From positions 61,467 through 125,466 of the forward strand of contig NZ_WEZQ01000006.1 of the NCBI RefSeq assembly GCF_009864005.1: a stretch of DNA of 64,000 bases. Reading direction: 5' to 3'. A model generated the notes under the pieces. That model did no database searches. It was not told the DNA's origin and saw only the letters and a program-made list of their open reading frames with translations. This DNA is from Furfurilactobacillus milii. GTDB taxonomy: Bacteria > Bacillota > Bacilli > Lactobacillales > Lactobacillaceae. Position 1 is the first letter of the stretch, and every line of letters starts with the position of its first letter. Shown here piece by piece: positions 27,314 through 34,673 of the stretch. The position numbers and the translations under genes are program-made.

Positions 27314-27346
27314 CAAAAAGACCCTGCAGTTTCCTACAAGGTCTTC
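27314..27346 (-). terminator. Terminator after the HTH-kinase gene
   Basis: AAGACC and GGTCTT arms with partly paired inner bases, followed on the minus strand by TTTTT. It separates the regulator gene from the nucleoside operon. Confidence 0.75.
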
Positions 27347-27365
27347 ATCTAACTAAATTTCTTTT

Positions 27366-28454
27366 TTACTCAAACAATTCATGACGCTTAAGTTCAAGCG
27401 TTCTGTGGGTCAGATTTTCATTCACTGCCTGAATGCTCTCCATACTAAGATATGCAGCAGCGTTGGCCAACTGACCGCTATCTTCAAATGAGCTTTCATT
27501 TTTATGTGCCCATACTAATGCCGCCGTTGCTGCTGCTCCGGCTCCATTAGTATTACGTTGGTTAATCTTTTGCTCCGGATAAAATAACTGATGCCGTTCA
27601 TCTTGATACAACATGCCCACTTCATCAATATATAAAAACACGTTATTAACGCCTTTATCTATTATTCGTTGAGCTGCTTGAATCGCCGTGTGCTTGTCAG
27701 TAGCCTCAATCCCAGATAAGGTCTTTGATTCAACCGCATTGAGGACAAGCGTATTTAAATGGCCAATGCCTTTTAACAGTCTGCCAGCTTTAGTAACCGA
27801 AACCGCCTTAGCAAACATCGGTCGTTGACAGTGTTCGTACAACCACTCAATGGTCTGTTGTGGAAGATTCGAATCAATAACAACTGCTGTCGAATTGTTA
27901 ATCATATCTTCACGATCTTCCAAAAACTCCGGTGTAATCCGATCGTTGATGCTCATATCATCAAGACCAACCACGCGATCACCACCAGGTTGATTGACAT
28001 ATAAATAAGTCGACGAATTGGTATCAGCAAACTGTTTAGAATACGTAATGTCCATATCATTTGCCAACGCGTCTGCCTTAAACTGTTCACCATTGTTATC
28101 ATCGCCATAGACAGAAATGAAGTAGTTTTGAACACCCAGTTTACGCAAATTCAGTGCGATATTTCGGCCGAGTCCTCCAACCGCATAGTAAACGTGGCCA
28201 GCATTGGAGCTTTTATCAACCACGTTTTCATCGGCAACGCCGAAGATGTCCATATTTATTCCGCCAATGACTGTCACATAACTCGGTGGCGTCACAATGT
28301 AGCCCTTGCCACGCAAATAACCTTTTTTCATCAAATTGGAAATATGAGCTGCCACGCCCGACCGAGTGATACCTGCTAATTCTGCCAGTTCATTTTGGCT
28401 TATCATTGGATTTTGTTTGATCCATGATAAAATTTGTTCTTCTCGATCTGTCAT
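27366..28454 (-). CDS. Winged-helix protein fused to a PsuK-like pseudokinase
   Basis: A 362-residue fusion. Residues about 1-60 are a winged helix (EEQILSWIKQNPMISQNELAE, then ITRSGVAAHISNLMKKGYL). Residues about 68-362 are a PfkB fold closely related to the neighbouring kinase (VTVIGGINMDIFG, SSNAGHVYYAVGGLGRNIALNL, GLDDMSINDRITPEFL). The catalytic Asp of NxxGAGD is replaced: the text reads NTNGAGA, with Ala307 encoded at 27534-27536. Catalysis is therefore unlikely, and the domain probably senses the nucleoside or its phosphate to control the operon. GAGGTAA precedes the ATG at 28454, only 7 bases after the rdgB stop. Confidence 0.88.
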   Translation of the reverse strand: MTDREEQILSWIKQNPMISQNELAELAGITRSGVAAHISNLMKKGYLRGKGYIVTPPSYVTVIGGINMDIFGVADENVVDKSSNAGHVYYAVGGLGRNIALNLRKLGVQNYFISVYGDDNNGEQFKADALANDMDITYSKQFADTNSSTYLYVNQPGGDRVVGLDDMSINDRITPEFLEDREDMINNSTAVVIDSNLPQQTIEWLYEHCQRPMFAKAVSVTKAGRLLKGIGHLNTLVLNAVESKTLSGIEATDKHTAIQAAQRIIDKGVNNVFLYIDEVGMLYQDERHQLFYPEQKINQRNTNGAGAAATAALVWAHKNESSFEDSGQLANAAAYLSMESIQAVNENLTHRTLELKRHELFE

Positions 28455-28461
28455 AATTACC

Positions 28462-29055
28462 TCAGTTCTGCCACCACTGGTCAAAGCTCTTTAAAAACTT
28501 TCGCATTGCCCGACCACGATGACTGATTGCGTCTTTTTCTTCACCGGTCATTTCGCCAAACGTCCGCGACTCACCATCGGGTTGAAACAAACAGTCGTAT
28601 CCAAATGCTTCACTACCACGTGGTGCGTCAACGATTTGCCCCTTAACCTCGCCTGCAACTTCCAATACATTTCCATCTGGTTTAACGGCATAAATCGTCG
28701 TATGAAACGTTGCTGAACGATTTGACACATCATTTAACTTATTTAACAATTTTTCACGATTGGCCTTGTCGTCATGATCTCCTGCATATCGAGCAGAATG
28801 AATGCCAGGCTCACCATTTAGTGCTTCCACCATTAGCCCTGAATCGTCAGCCAACACAGGTAAATTAAAATGTTCCATGATGGTAGTTGCTTTAATTTTA
28901 GCGTTTTGAGCAAATGTTGTTCCGTTTTCTATAATGTCAGGAACATTTTCCAGATTCTTAAGCGTGACGACATCCACACCTAGTCCATTTGGCAGCATTT
29001 CTCGATATTCTTTCGCCTTATTCTGGTTTCCTGTCGCAATTACTAACTTTGTCAT
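28462..29055 (-). CDS. rdgB: XTP/dITP pyrophosphatase (RdgB/HAM1)
   Basis: A 197-residue house-cleaning nucleotide pyrophosphatase that removes inosine and xanthosine triphosphates. Typical segments are IATGNQNKAKEYRE at the start, LADDSGLMVEALNGEPGIHSARYAG, FGYDCLF and SHRGRA. Length is standard. AAAGGAG precedes the start. It lies between the HAD phosphatase and the HTH-pseudokinase with very short gaps, so the three are probably co-transcribed. Confidence 0.96.
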   Translation of the reverse strand: MTKLVIATGNQNKAKEYREMLPNGLGVDVVTLKNLENVPDIIENGTTFAQNAKIKATTIMEHFNLPVLADDSGLMVEALNGEPGIHSARYAGDHDDKANREKLLNKLNDVSNRSATFHTTIYAVKPDGNVLEVAGEVKGQIVDAPRGSEAFGYDCLFQPDGESRTFGEMTGEEKDAISHRGRAMRKFLKSFDQWWQN

Positions 29056-29066
29056 GTCAAACTCCT

Positions 29067-29723
29067 TTAATTCAAATATTGCATCACTTCATCCAACGTG
29101 CCTACCTCATGCGTTGGTCGTTCACTACCAGCAGGTTTGCGACCATCACGGTTGACCCAAATACAATCCCAGCCAAGTTCGGCGCATGGGACGACATCAC
29201 TGCCATAGCCCTGTGCAATGTGAACGTGATTGTCGTTATTGAAATGATAACGCTGTTCAACTGCCTTGAAGAACTTCAAATCCGGTTTGTAGGCATGGAC
29301 ATCCTCTGCGGTCCAAACGTCGAATGGCATTCGTAGCGTCTTGGCGTTAAACGGAATGATATCCCACGATGAATTGGACATCATCACAAGTTTATAGCCG
29401 CGGTCAACAAAGGTTTGCAGTGTTTCAATGACCTCGGGAAATGGCGTCAACTCCCGATGGGCTTGCAGAACCTCTACATAGTAGCGTTCAAACTGATGTT
29501 CAAGGCCAAACTGATAATCGAGATGGATCAGATTATTGCGGGTCAACAAATCGTAGTCGATATACGGATGCATGTTGTTGCGGTCATCCTGATAACTAAT
29601 GAAACATTGTCGCGCCAGCTTCTGATCAACACCAATCTGCTTTGCCAGCCGCTCAATTTCACTATAGGTGCCATCTTCGTTTAATAGTGTCCCATAGCAA
29701 TCAAACGTTAACACATTCGTCAT
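29067..29723 (-). CDS. HAD-superfamily hydrolase (haloacid dehalogenase type)
   Basis: A 218-residue HAD phosphatase. Motif I is TFDCYGTLLNEDG, motif II is MMSNSSW and motif IV includes the GSDVVPCAELGWDCIWVNRDGRKP region. The cap region is helical, as in subfamily I dehalogenase-like enzymes. The substrate cannot be assigned. The ATG at 29723 has GGAG 8-10 bases upstream; an earlier GTG at 29741 is less likely. First gene of a short operon with rdgB. Confidence 0.85.
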   Translation of the reverse strand: MTNVLTFDCYGTLLNEDGTYSEIERLAKQIGVDQKLARQCFISYQDDRNNMHPYIDYDLLTRNNLIHLDYQFGLEHQFERYYVEVLQAHRELTPFPEVIETLQTFVDRGYKLVMMSNSSWDIIPFNAKTLRMPFDVWTAEDVHAYKPDLKFFKAVEQRYHFNNDNHVHIAQGYGSDVVPCAELGWDCIWVNRDGRKPAGSERPTHEVGTLDEVMQYLN

Positions 29724-29833
29724 TACCCTGCTCCCACTCACGCGAATTCATTATTGTTAAGATTCGCAAATTATTATCAGTTTATCATGTTTCGTTGCCC
29801 AGCTGTGAGTCAATTGTCGAAAATGCAAAAGCA

Positions 29834-29873
29834 AAGCGCAGTCCTCACATCTTTACCCGTGCGGACTGCGCTT
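29834..29873. terminator. Terminator after the gtfB-like gene
   Basis: AAGCGCAGTCC and GGACTGCGCTT arms with further pairing at the loop base, and a T-rich run on the minus strand. It ends the surface glycoprotein island. Confidence 0.82.
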
Positions 29874-29883
29874 GAATTTTAGT

Positions 29884-30609
29884 TTATCCAATTGGTGAGA
29901 TAGTGATGTCTGTCGGAATGATATGTGCTTCATTCGTATAGATTCGAACACCATTTTGCTCTTTAGCATAGCGATCTAACGTTAACCCTAAAAGCTGTTC
30001 CAAATTATCATACTCATAAATTTCATCGCGCGAATTCATCACGCGACAAACGGTGTTGGTCAGCTGACCTTGATCATTGTTCATAAAAATATTTAAACAG
30101 GCTTCAGTACCATCTGCCGTGAAATATTGTTCCGTCGCCAATGCATGATTGCGATGAAAGGTTTGGGTTCGTGAAAGAAAGCCACGACAATCATAAGTAT
30201 CAATTGAAGTCACGTTGCCAACACGATCAACGTGTTCGACGCTTTCAACTTGTTCACCACTTTTAGGATAGTAATTGATACGTGCTAACGGTGCATCGGC
30301 TTCTTCGACCCTAGCCTTGTTTTTACCATTTGGCAAAACGGAATAAAGTGGCGGAATTCTAGTCAGTTGTTCACTGGTTAACTTTTTTTGCGGTACGTGA
30401 ACAGCCTGCTGCAATAAGTTAAAAACACTTAACACACGGTTAGGTTTGATATCCACCTTTGCTAAAATGCGGGCTAGTTCAGGCGTGTACTGTGTAATCA
30501 AAAGTTGAGCGTCCGGATGACTTGGCAGAAAGAGTTTGTACTGGTCCACCGCTTCCTTGACAACATCCGCATCTTGACTAATTAGCCGATTATCCAATAA
30601 AAAATCCAT
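29884..30609 (-). CDS. Short GtfB-like protein (extended beta-sheet domain only)
   Basis: A 241-residue protein. Its C-terminal half (INYYPKSGEQVESVEHVDRVGN, DTYDCRGFLSRTQTFHR, QYFTADGTEACLNIF) resembles the beta-meander add-on domain of the GtfA/GtfB adhesin glycosyltransferases, in which GtfB is the non-catalytic partner. Full-size GtfB is around 440 residues, so this is about half length and lacks a recognisable GT-B catalytic half. It begins 3 bases after the gtfA stop, with a strong GGAGG inside the gtfA end. Likely the co-activator of GtfA in a compact form; the alternative is a decayed gtfB. Confidence 0.72.
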   Translation of the reverse strand: MDFLLDNRLISQDADVVKEAVDQYKLFLPSHPDAQLLITQYTPELARILAKVDIKPNRVLSVFNLLQQAVHVPQKKLTSEQLTRIPPLYSVLPNGKNKARVEEADAPLARINYYPKSGEQVESVEHVDRVGNVTSIDTYDCRGFLSRTQTFHRNHALATEQYFTADGTEACLNIFMNNDQGQLTNTVCRVMNSRDEIYEYDNLEQLLGLTLDRYAKEQNGVRIYTNEAHIIPTDITISPIG

Positions 30610-30612
30610 TGT

Positions 30613-32175
30613 CTAACCCTCCTTGTCCGCAACTTTAGAATTGGCATCAATAAGTAACTGAACCCAAGCATTCCAAACGGGCTCAGCACCGAATCGGCCA
30701 GCACTGGCGTAGGCTGCGTCACTATATTCTTGTAACCGAACGGGATTTTTAAGCATTTTGACGAGTCGGTCTGCCATCTGATGCCAATTACCTAAATCAA
30801 CTAGTCGACCATTTTTGCCGTTTTCGATAATTTCCGCAGGGCCATAATTAACATCGTAAGCCAAACCAACAACACCGTGTGAAACGGCCTCCAGTAAGGC
30901 CAAGTCAAAACCCTCCATCCTGCTGGTCAAACCAAATATCTGCGCCGAATTATATACGGGTGTCAAATTAGGAACATAACCCTTTAGCGTCACTACATCA
31001 CCCATATCTAGATCCTTAATAACTTTTTTAATCTTCTTGGGCTCAGCAAAGTTATCTTCTGAATTTTCATAGCCGTAAATATCCAATGTCACGTTATCAA
31101 CTGATTCGCGTGCCTGGTGAACTGCCTTAATTAAATCATCCAGCCGTTTTTCATTGGCGATCCGTGCCACGGCAATCACTTTGCCTGGTGTCCGTTCAGC
31201 CATCGGCACATGAGGGATCGACAGTGTCGCTGCGGGCACAATCCCGACTGGAATCGTGAATACTGGAATCGTCGGTTTGAAGCGATCTTTTACATCTTGT
31301 GCCTGTTGTTTGGTTGCTGTTACGATGGCGTCCCAATCCTGAAGGTTATGCAAAGCGTACGCATAATTGTAGTTCAGTGCCGCGTGGGCGGGATCATTGG
31401 CGTCAACCGTTTGTGAATTATGTAAGTGCAAGACTTTATACGCTTTGGCGGTCATATGACTGATGGACCAATCGTCGATCATCGTGCGGTCAGAAATGAA
31501 GACGCTGACCTGCGGATCGTGTTTAGCAACTTCATCCAGGTAAAAACGGAGGAACGTTTTCATCCCATCGAAATCATAATCACGGCCTTGATAGTCAACC
31601 AGCGTATAGCGGCTATCAATTTCATTGCCACCTGCATCATTCTTTAAATAGCGAATGATTGCCGGTGAACCGTCCAAGTGTAGATACCGCTCCATGTCTA
31701 CTTTATTGTCTTGAGAATAGTATTGTTCCATGGTTTTAAAACCTCGGCAATCGTATTGATCAATACGGTATAAATTGCCGAAGTGGTCAAACAATTGAAC
31801 GCTGCTAACTTGCTGTGTACCTGAGAATAAACTTACACGCCGGTATAACTGACCGTTCTGAAGTACATAAAAACGGCCCTCATCCTCGTGCCACTGGATG
31901 TCCAAGCCTTCATGGTTAGCAGGAAAGCGTAAATCATTCATGGTCAACGGCTGTGATGCGGCACCCAAAGCTCCCTGAAAATAGTCAAACATGTTCATAC
32001 TTTCAGCATCACTAACTTGAGCTTCATTAAGGTTCCAATGTAACCGCGGACTATAATCACGTGTCAGCAGTCGTGCGGCCATCCCATGATCACGAAATAG
32101 CGCGAGCCGCTTTAATTCGGCATGCTCAATTCCTGATTTCTTTTCCGGAACTGAAAAATCAACAAAATAAATCAT
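30613..32175 (-). CDS. gtfA: GtfA-type glycosyltransferase (GT4) for surface adhesins
   Basis: A 520-residue cytoplasmic glycosyltransferase. Residues about 80-200 are the inserted beta-meander domain (VSSVQLFDHFGNLYRIDQYDCRGF). The C-terminal GT-B half contains VIAVARIANEKRLDDLI, LKGYVPNLTPVY and the EX7E motif with Glu421 and Glu429 in MEGFDLALLEA. GtfA with GtfB adds GlcNAc to Ser/Thr of serine-rich repeat adhesins, and the lactobacillar pair once called TagE5/TagE6 glycosylates surface proteins. Two Ser/Thr-rich giants lie directly upstream. Its own leader of about 195 bases lies downstream of the terminator at 32372. Confidence 0.88.
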   Translation of the reverse strand: MIYFVDFSVPEKKSGIEHAELKRLALFRDHGMAARLLTRDYSPRLHWNLNEAQVSDAESMNMFDYFQGALGAASQPLTMNDLRFPANHEGLDIQWHEDEGRFYVLQNGQLYRRVSLFSGTQQVSSVQLFDHFGNLYRIDQYDCRGFKTMEQYYSQDNKVDMERYLHLDGSPAIIRYLKNDAGGNEIDSRYTLVDYQGRDYDFDGMKTFLRFYLDEVAKHDPQVSVFISDRTMIDDWSISHMTAKAYKVLHLHNSQTVDANDPAHAALNYNYAYALHNLQDWDAIVTATKQQAQDVKDRFKPTIPVFTIPVGIVPAATLSIPHVPMAERTPGKVIAVARIANEKRLDDLIKAVHQARESVDNVTLDIYGYENSEDNFAEPKKIKKVIKDLDMGDVVTLKGYVPNLTPVYNSAQIFGLTSRMEGFDLALLEAVSHGVVGLAYDVNYGPAEIIENGKNGRLVDLGNWHQMADRLVKMLKNPVRLQEYSDAAYASAGRFGAEPVWNAWVQLLIDANSKVADKEG

Positions 32176-32371
32176 GTTGCCACTCCCTCGTTTCCGTTAT
32201 TTGTCCTACCTTTATTTAACCACTTTCACATTCCTTGGAGTTAACGCTAACGCCTATATTTTGTACAAATTTCAACTGTTGAGTTCACGAAAAAACAACA
32301 TTATCTTATCCTCTCAAATCCCAGAGTTATCTGCCTCAATCATTTTTCGGACTAGATTTCAATATTAAATG

Positions 32372-32417
32372 TAAATTCGCGTTTACTGGGTGGGGGGACC
32401 CATTAAACGCGAATTTA
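32372..32417 (-). terminator. Terminator after the first coiled-coil gene
   Basis: AAATTCGCGTTTA and TAAACGCGAATTT arms with an inner TGGGT/ACCCA pair around a G-rich loop. It lies 70 bases after the coiled-coil gene stop. The remaining 195 bases up to gtfA contain no gene and presumably the gtfA promoter. Confidence 0.78.
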
Positions 32418-32486
32418 TTTAGGGCTATTTAAGGCGGCATCAGTTGAACGGGTGAAGCCGCCCAGTTTTGTAAATCCAATTAAGAA

Positions 32487-34430
32487 CTAACTAACTTTTG
32501 GAATGTAAATTCTGGTCTTGATGGTCGCAGCGTTTGCTTTGTCATTCGTCACGCCGGCCGGGTCTAAAACCATGATGTGCATATCGCGCTTCAATTGCTT
32601 CAGGATAACTTGATGTACAGCTTCATCGCTGACAATAATATTGTTAACTGGTGAATCTTCTGCAACGATTTGCTCAATCAACGCTTTGTTGTCAACGTCC
32701 GTAATGAGCGGAATCAGTTCGAACCGACGATCATCATCCTTCAGCAGTTGTTCAAAGTACGGTGTGTCCGTATCGATAATAAGGGCATCATCAGGGTGTG
32801 TTAAAGCATGCGACTTCATCCACCACTCGTAATAATCATTCTCAGTTTCAAACGTCCGTTCTACGGTCTTACCAGCATCGGTCGTTTGAACAACAACATG
32901 GTCTTCAAAGAACACTTTTTCCAATGCAACGCTGTGATCAGGACGATAGTAAATTTCCGAGGCAGCGTGTTTGGCGTCCCGCGGATCGACGTACTGAGTC
33001 GCCAACAAAACATTTTGCTGATCGTAAATTGCCATCTTAAACAGCTTATCGTTTTGGAAATATTTCACACTTTCCAAGGAACGGTCAGCACGGTATTGCA
33101 ACGTGACACTTTGTTTGCCACTGGCGGAACGAATCATTTCGGGCTGTTCCTCAGTACCAGCATTCACTTGCCAATCTTGGCTTTGATCCAGCGGTAGGGC
33201 AACATCTGCATGTTGTTGCGTATCGGCATTACGTTGAAAGTCTAAGTATGGATTAATAACGTGCCCTGCATGATGTAAAATGCCCGAGCTTAGATAATCA
33301 GCCCAAATTTCACTCAACTCCCGATTAAAATCGGTTGTCAGTAAATCAAAATGGGCGTCTGTTTTATCAAACAGATGGTCAATAATTTCCAAACCATTCT
33401 GATCACTCAGCTGACTGAGCGGAATTAACGTATTGGAATAGAAAACGTAGTGATGTGATGGGTCAAACTGAAAGTTGTCGATGAGTTTTGTCGAACTGAA
33501 ATAAAATTTCATCAAGTCAGTTAACTGCTGAAACTGCTCGGCCAAATTTCCTTTATCCTGCTTAACAGCTCTTAGTTTCCCATCATCGGCAGTTAACTTC
33601 TCTTGTTGTAGACTCACCTTTTTGTCAATTTCGGCTAACCGTTTTTGGATGTCGGCAGTTTCATCATCTTGATTATTGGCCTGCTCTTGAGCAGAAACTC
33701 GTTTGTTCAAGGCAGAAACAGCTTTTTCTTGCTTAACAATCTCCTGATTAACACCGTTTTCCGCTTGTTCAAGTTCATGATCACGCACATTGATGTCTGA
33801 AATTTGCTTACGTTTGGCGTCAATTTCTTCCATTAAAGAGTTTAAATTTCCCTGCTGACTAAGATCACCAAGTAGTTTGTGCTCTTTTTCATCCAGTTTT
33901 TGACGCTGTTTGTTGATCTGTGCAGATTGTGCCTTCATTTTCGCTAGAATAGCTGATTGTTCTGCAAACTCTTGTTTGGTTTCATTCAATGATGCTGCCA
34001 GTTGTTTTTGCTTGGCCGCAACCTTATTGCGTTGATCCTGTAGCTGAGAAAAAACTTCGAAGTCTGCGTTCCGTTGCTGAGCGAGTTTATCATAATCGCG
34101 ATTAACAGCTCGTGACTGCGTCCGAAGATAGTCTTTTTCGGCTAGCAACTGAGAGCGTAGTTCGTTGCGTGCATCCCCATACTGTTGATTAAGCTCATTA
34201 ACGTGTTTCTCCAGTTGTTCACGTTTAGCCGTTAACTTCTGGTACGCATCCTCTTTAGCAACAGGAGCTGATACCGACGCCAGTTCAGTCTTTTTTTCAT
34301 TTGTCGGTTCGACAGTTGCTGTGGAATGAATAACCGTCTGAGCGGCCTTTGTTTGTTCTTTGGGTGCTTCCGATGCCGCGGTCGTCGGCGCTGAATCGGT
34401 CACCTTTTTACCATGTCCAAATAATTTCAT
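32487..34430 (-). CDS. Coiled-coil protein with GtfB-like C-terminal domain (copy 1)
   Basis: A 647-residue protein with no signal peptide or membrane span, so cytoplasmic. Residues 1-60 are Thr/Ala/Lys-rich linker. Residues about 60-300 are a long coiled coil rich in Glu, Gln and Lys (KREQLEKHVNELNQQYGDAR and similar heptads). Residues about 305-647 form a folded domain (RSLESVKYFQNDKLFKMAIYD, ASEIYYRPDHSVALEKVFF, NDYYEWWMKS) that resembles the beta-meander plus Rossmann half of GtfB, without an EX7E motif. A paralogue lies at 44924. Each copy follows a giant adhesin gene. I infer a scaffold or chaperone for adhesin glycosylation; this is not proven. GGGGGAAG precedes the start. Confidence 0.78.
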   Translation of the reverse strand: MKLFGHGKKVTDSAPTTAASEAPKEQTKAAQTVIHSTATVEPTNEKKTELASVSAPVAKEDAYQKLTAKREQLEKHVNELNQQYGDARNELRSQLLAEKDYLRTQSRAVNRDYDKLAQQRNADFEVFSQLQDQRNKVAAKQKQLAASLNETKQEFAEQSAILAKMKAQSAQINKQRQKLDEKEHKLLGDLSQQGNLNSLMEEIDAKRKQISDINVRDHELEQAENGVNQEIVKQEKAVSALNKRVSAQEQANNQDDETADIQKRLAEIDKKVSLQQEKLTADDGKLRAVKQDKGNLAEQFQQLTDLMKFYFSSTKLIDNFQFDPSHHYVFYSNTLIPLSQLSDQNGLEIIDHLFDKTDAHFDLLTTDFNRELSEIWADYLSSGILHHAGHVINPYLDFQRNADTQQHADVALPLDQSQDWQVNAGTEEQPEMIRSASGKQSVTLQYRADRSLESVKYFQNDKLFKMAIYDQQNVLLATQYVDPRDAKHAASEIYYRPDHSVALEKVFFEDHVVVQTTDAGKTVERTFETENDYYEWWMKSHALTHPDDALIIDTDTPYFEQLLKDDDRRFELIPLITDVDNKALIEQIVAEDSPVNNIIVSDEAVHQVILKQLKRDMHIMVLDPAGVTNDKANAATIKTRIYIPKVS

Positions 34431-34575
34431 AAGCTATCTTCCCCCAACTCGCTTGATGAAAAGTACGATTCAAACGTTCCGTAAATCATCCAATTCTTAT
34501 ATCAAACGCCGTGTAGACGTTGACGATGTTGTTTATGATGCCATTGCTCTGACGGTTGAACACCCTGACCCACCA

Positions 34576-34641
34576 CCATCTATTCAGGAGACTTTACGTG
34601 AAAATCTCCTCAATAGATGGCGGGAAGCCAAGTTGCTTTCC
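34576..34641 (-). other. Intercistronic double-hairpin RNA element (copy 1)
   Basis: On the minus strand a small hairpin (GGAAAGC with GCTTCC) is followed by a long one: 9 pairs (CCATCTATT with AATAGATGG), one mismatch, 6 pairs (AGGAGA with TCTCCT), one mismatch, 3 pairs and a 5-base loop. No T run follows, so it is not a standard terminator. The same element with compensatory changes occurs at 47002-47069, in the same position between an adhesin and a coiled-coil gene. A role in mRNA processing, stability or differential expression is inferred. Confidence 0.75.
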
Positions 34642-34673
34642 GTCATTTTTAAAAATTCAGACCTGCTTACGCA

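Noticed and set aside
34576..34641. Calling the double hairpin an intrinsic terminator
   Set aside because: No T run follows on the coding strand, and a coiled-coil gene with a ribosome site lies just downstream in both copies.
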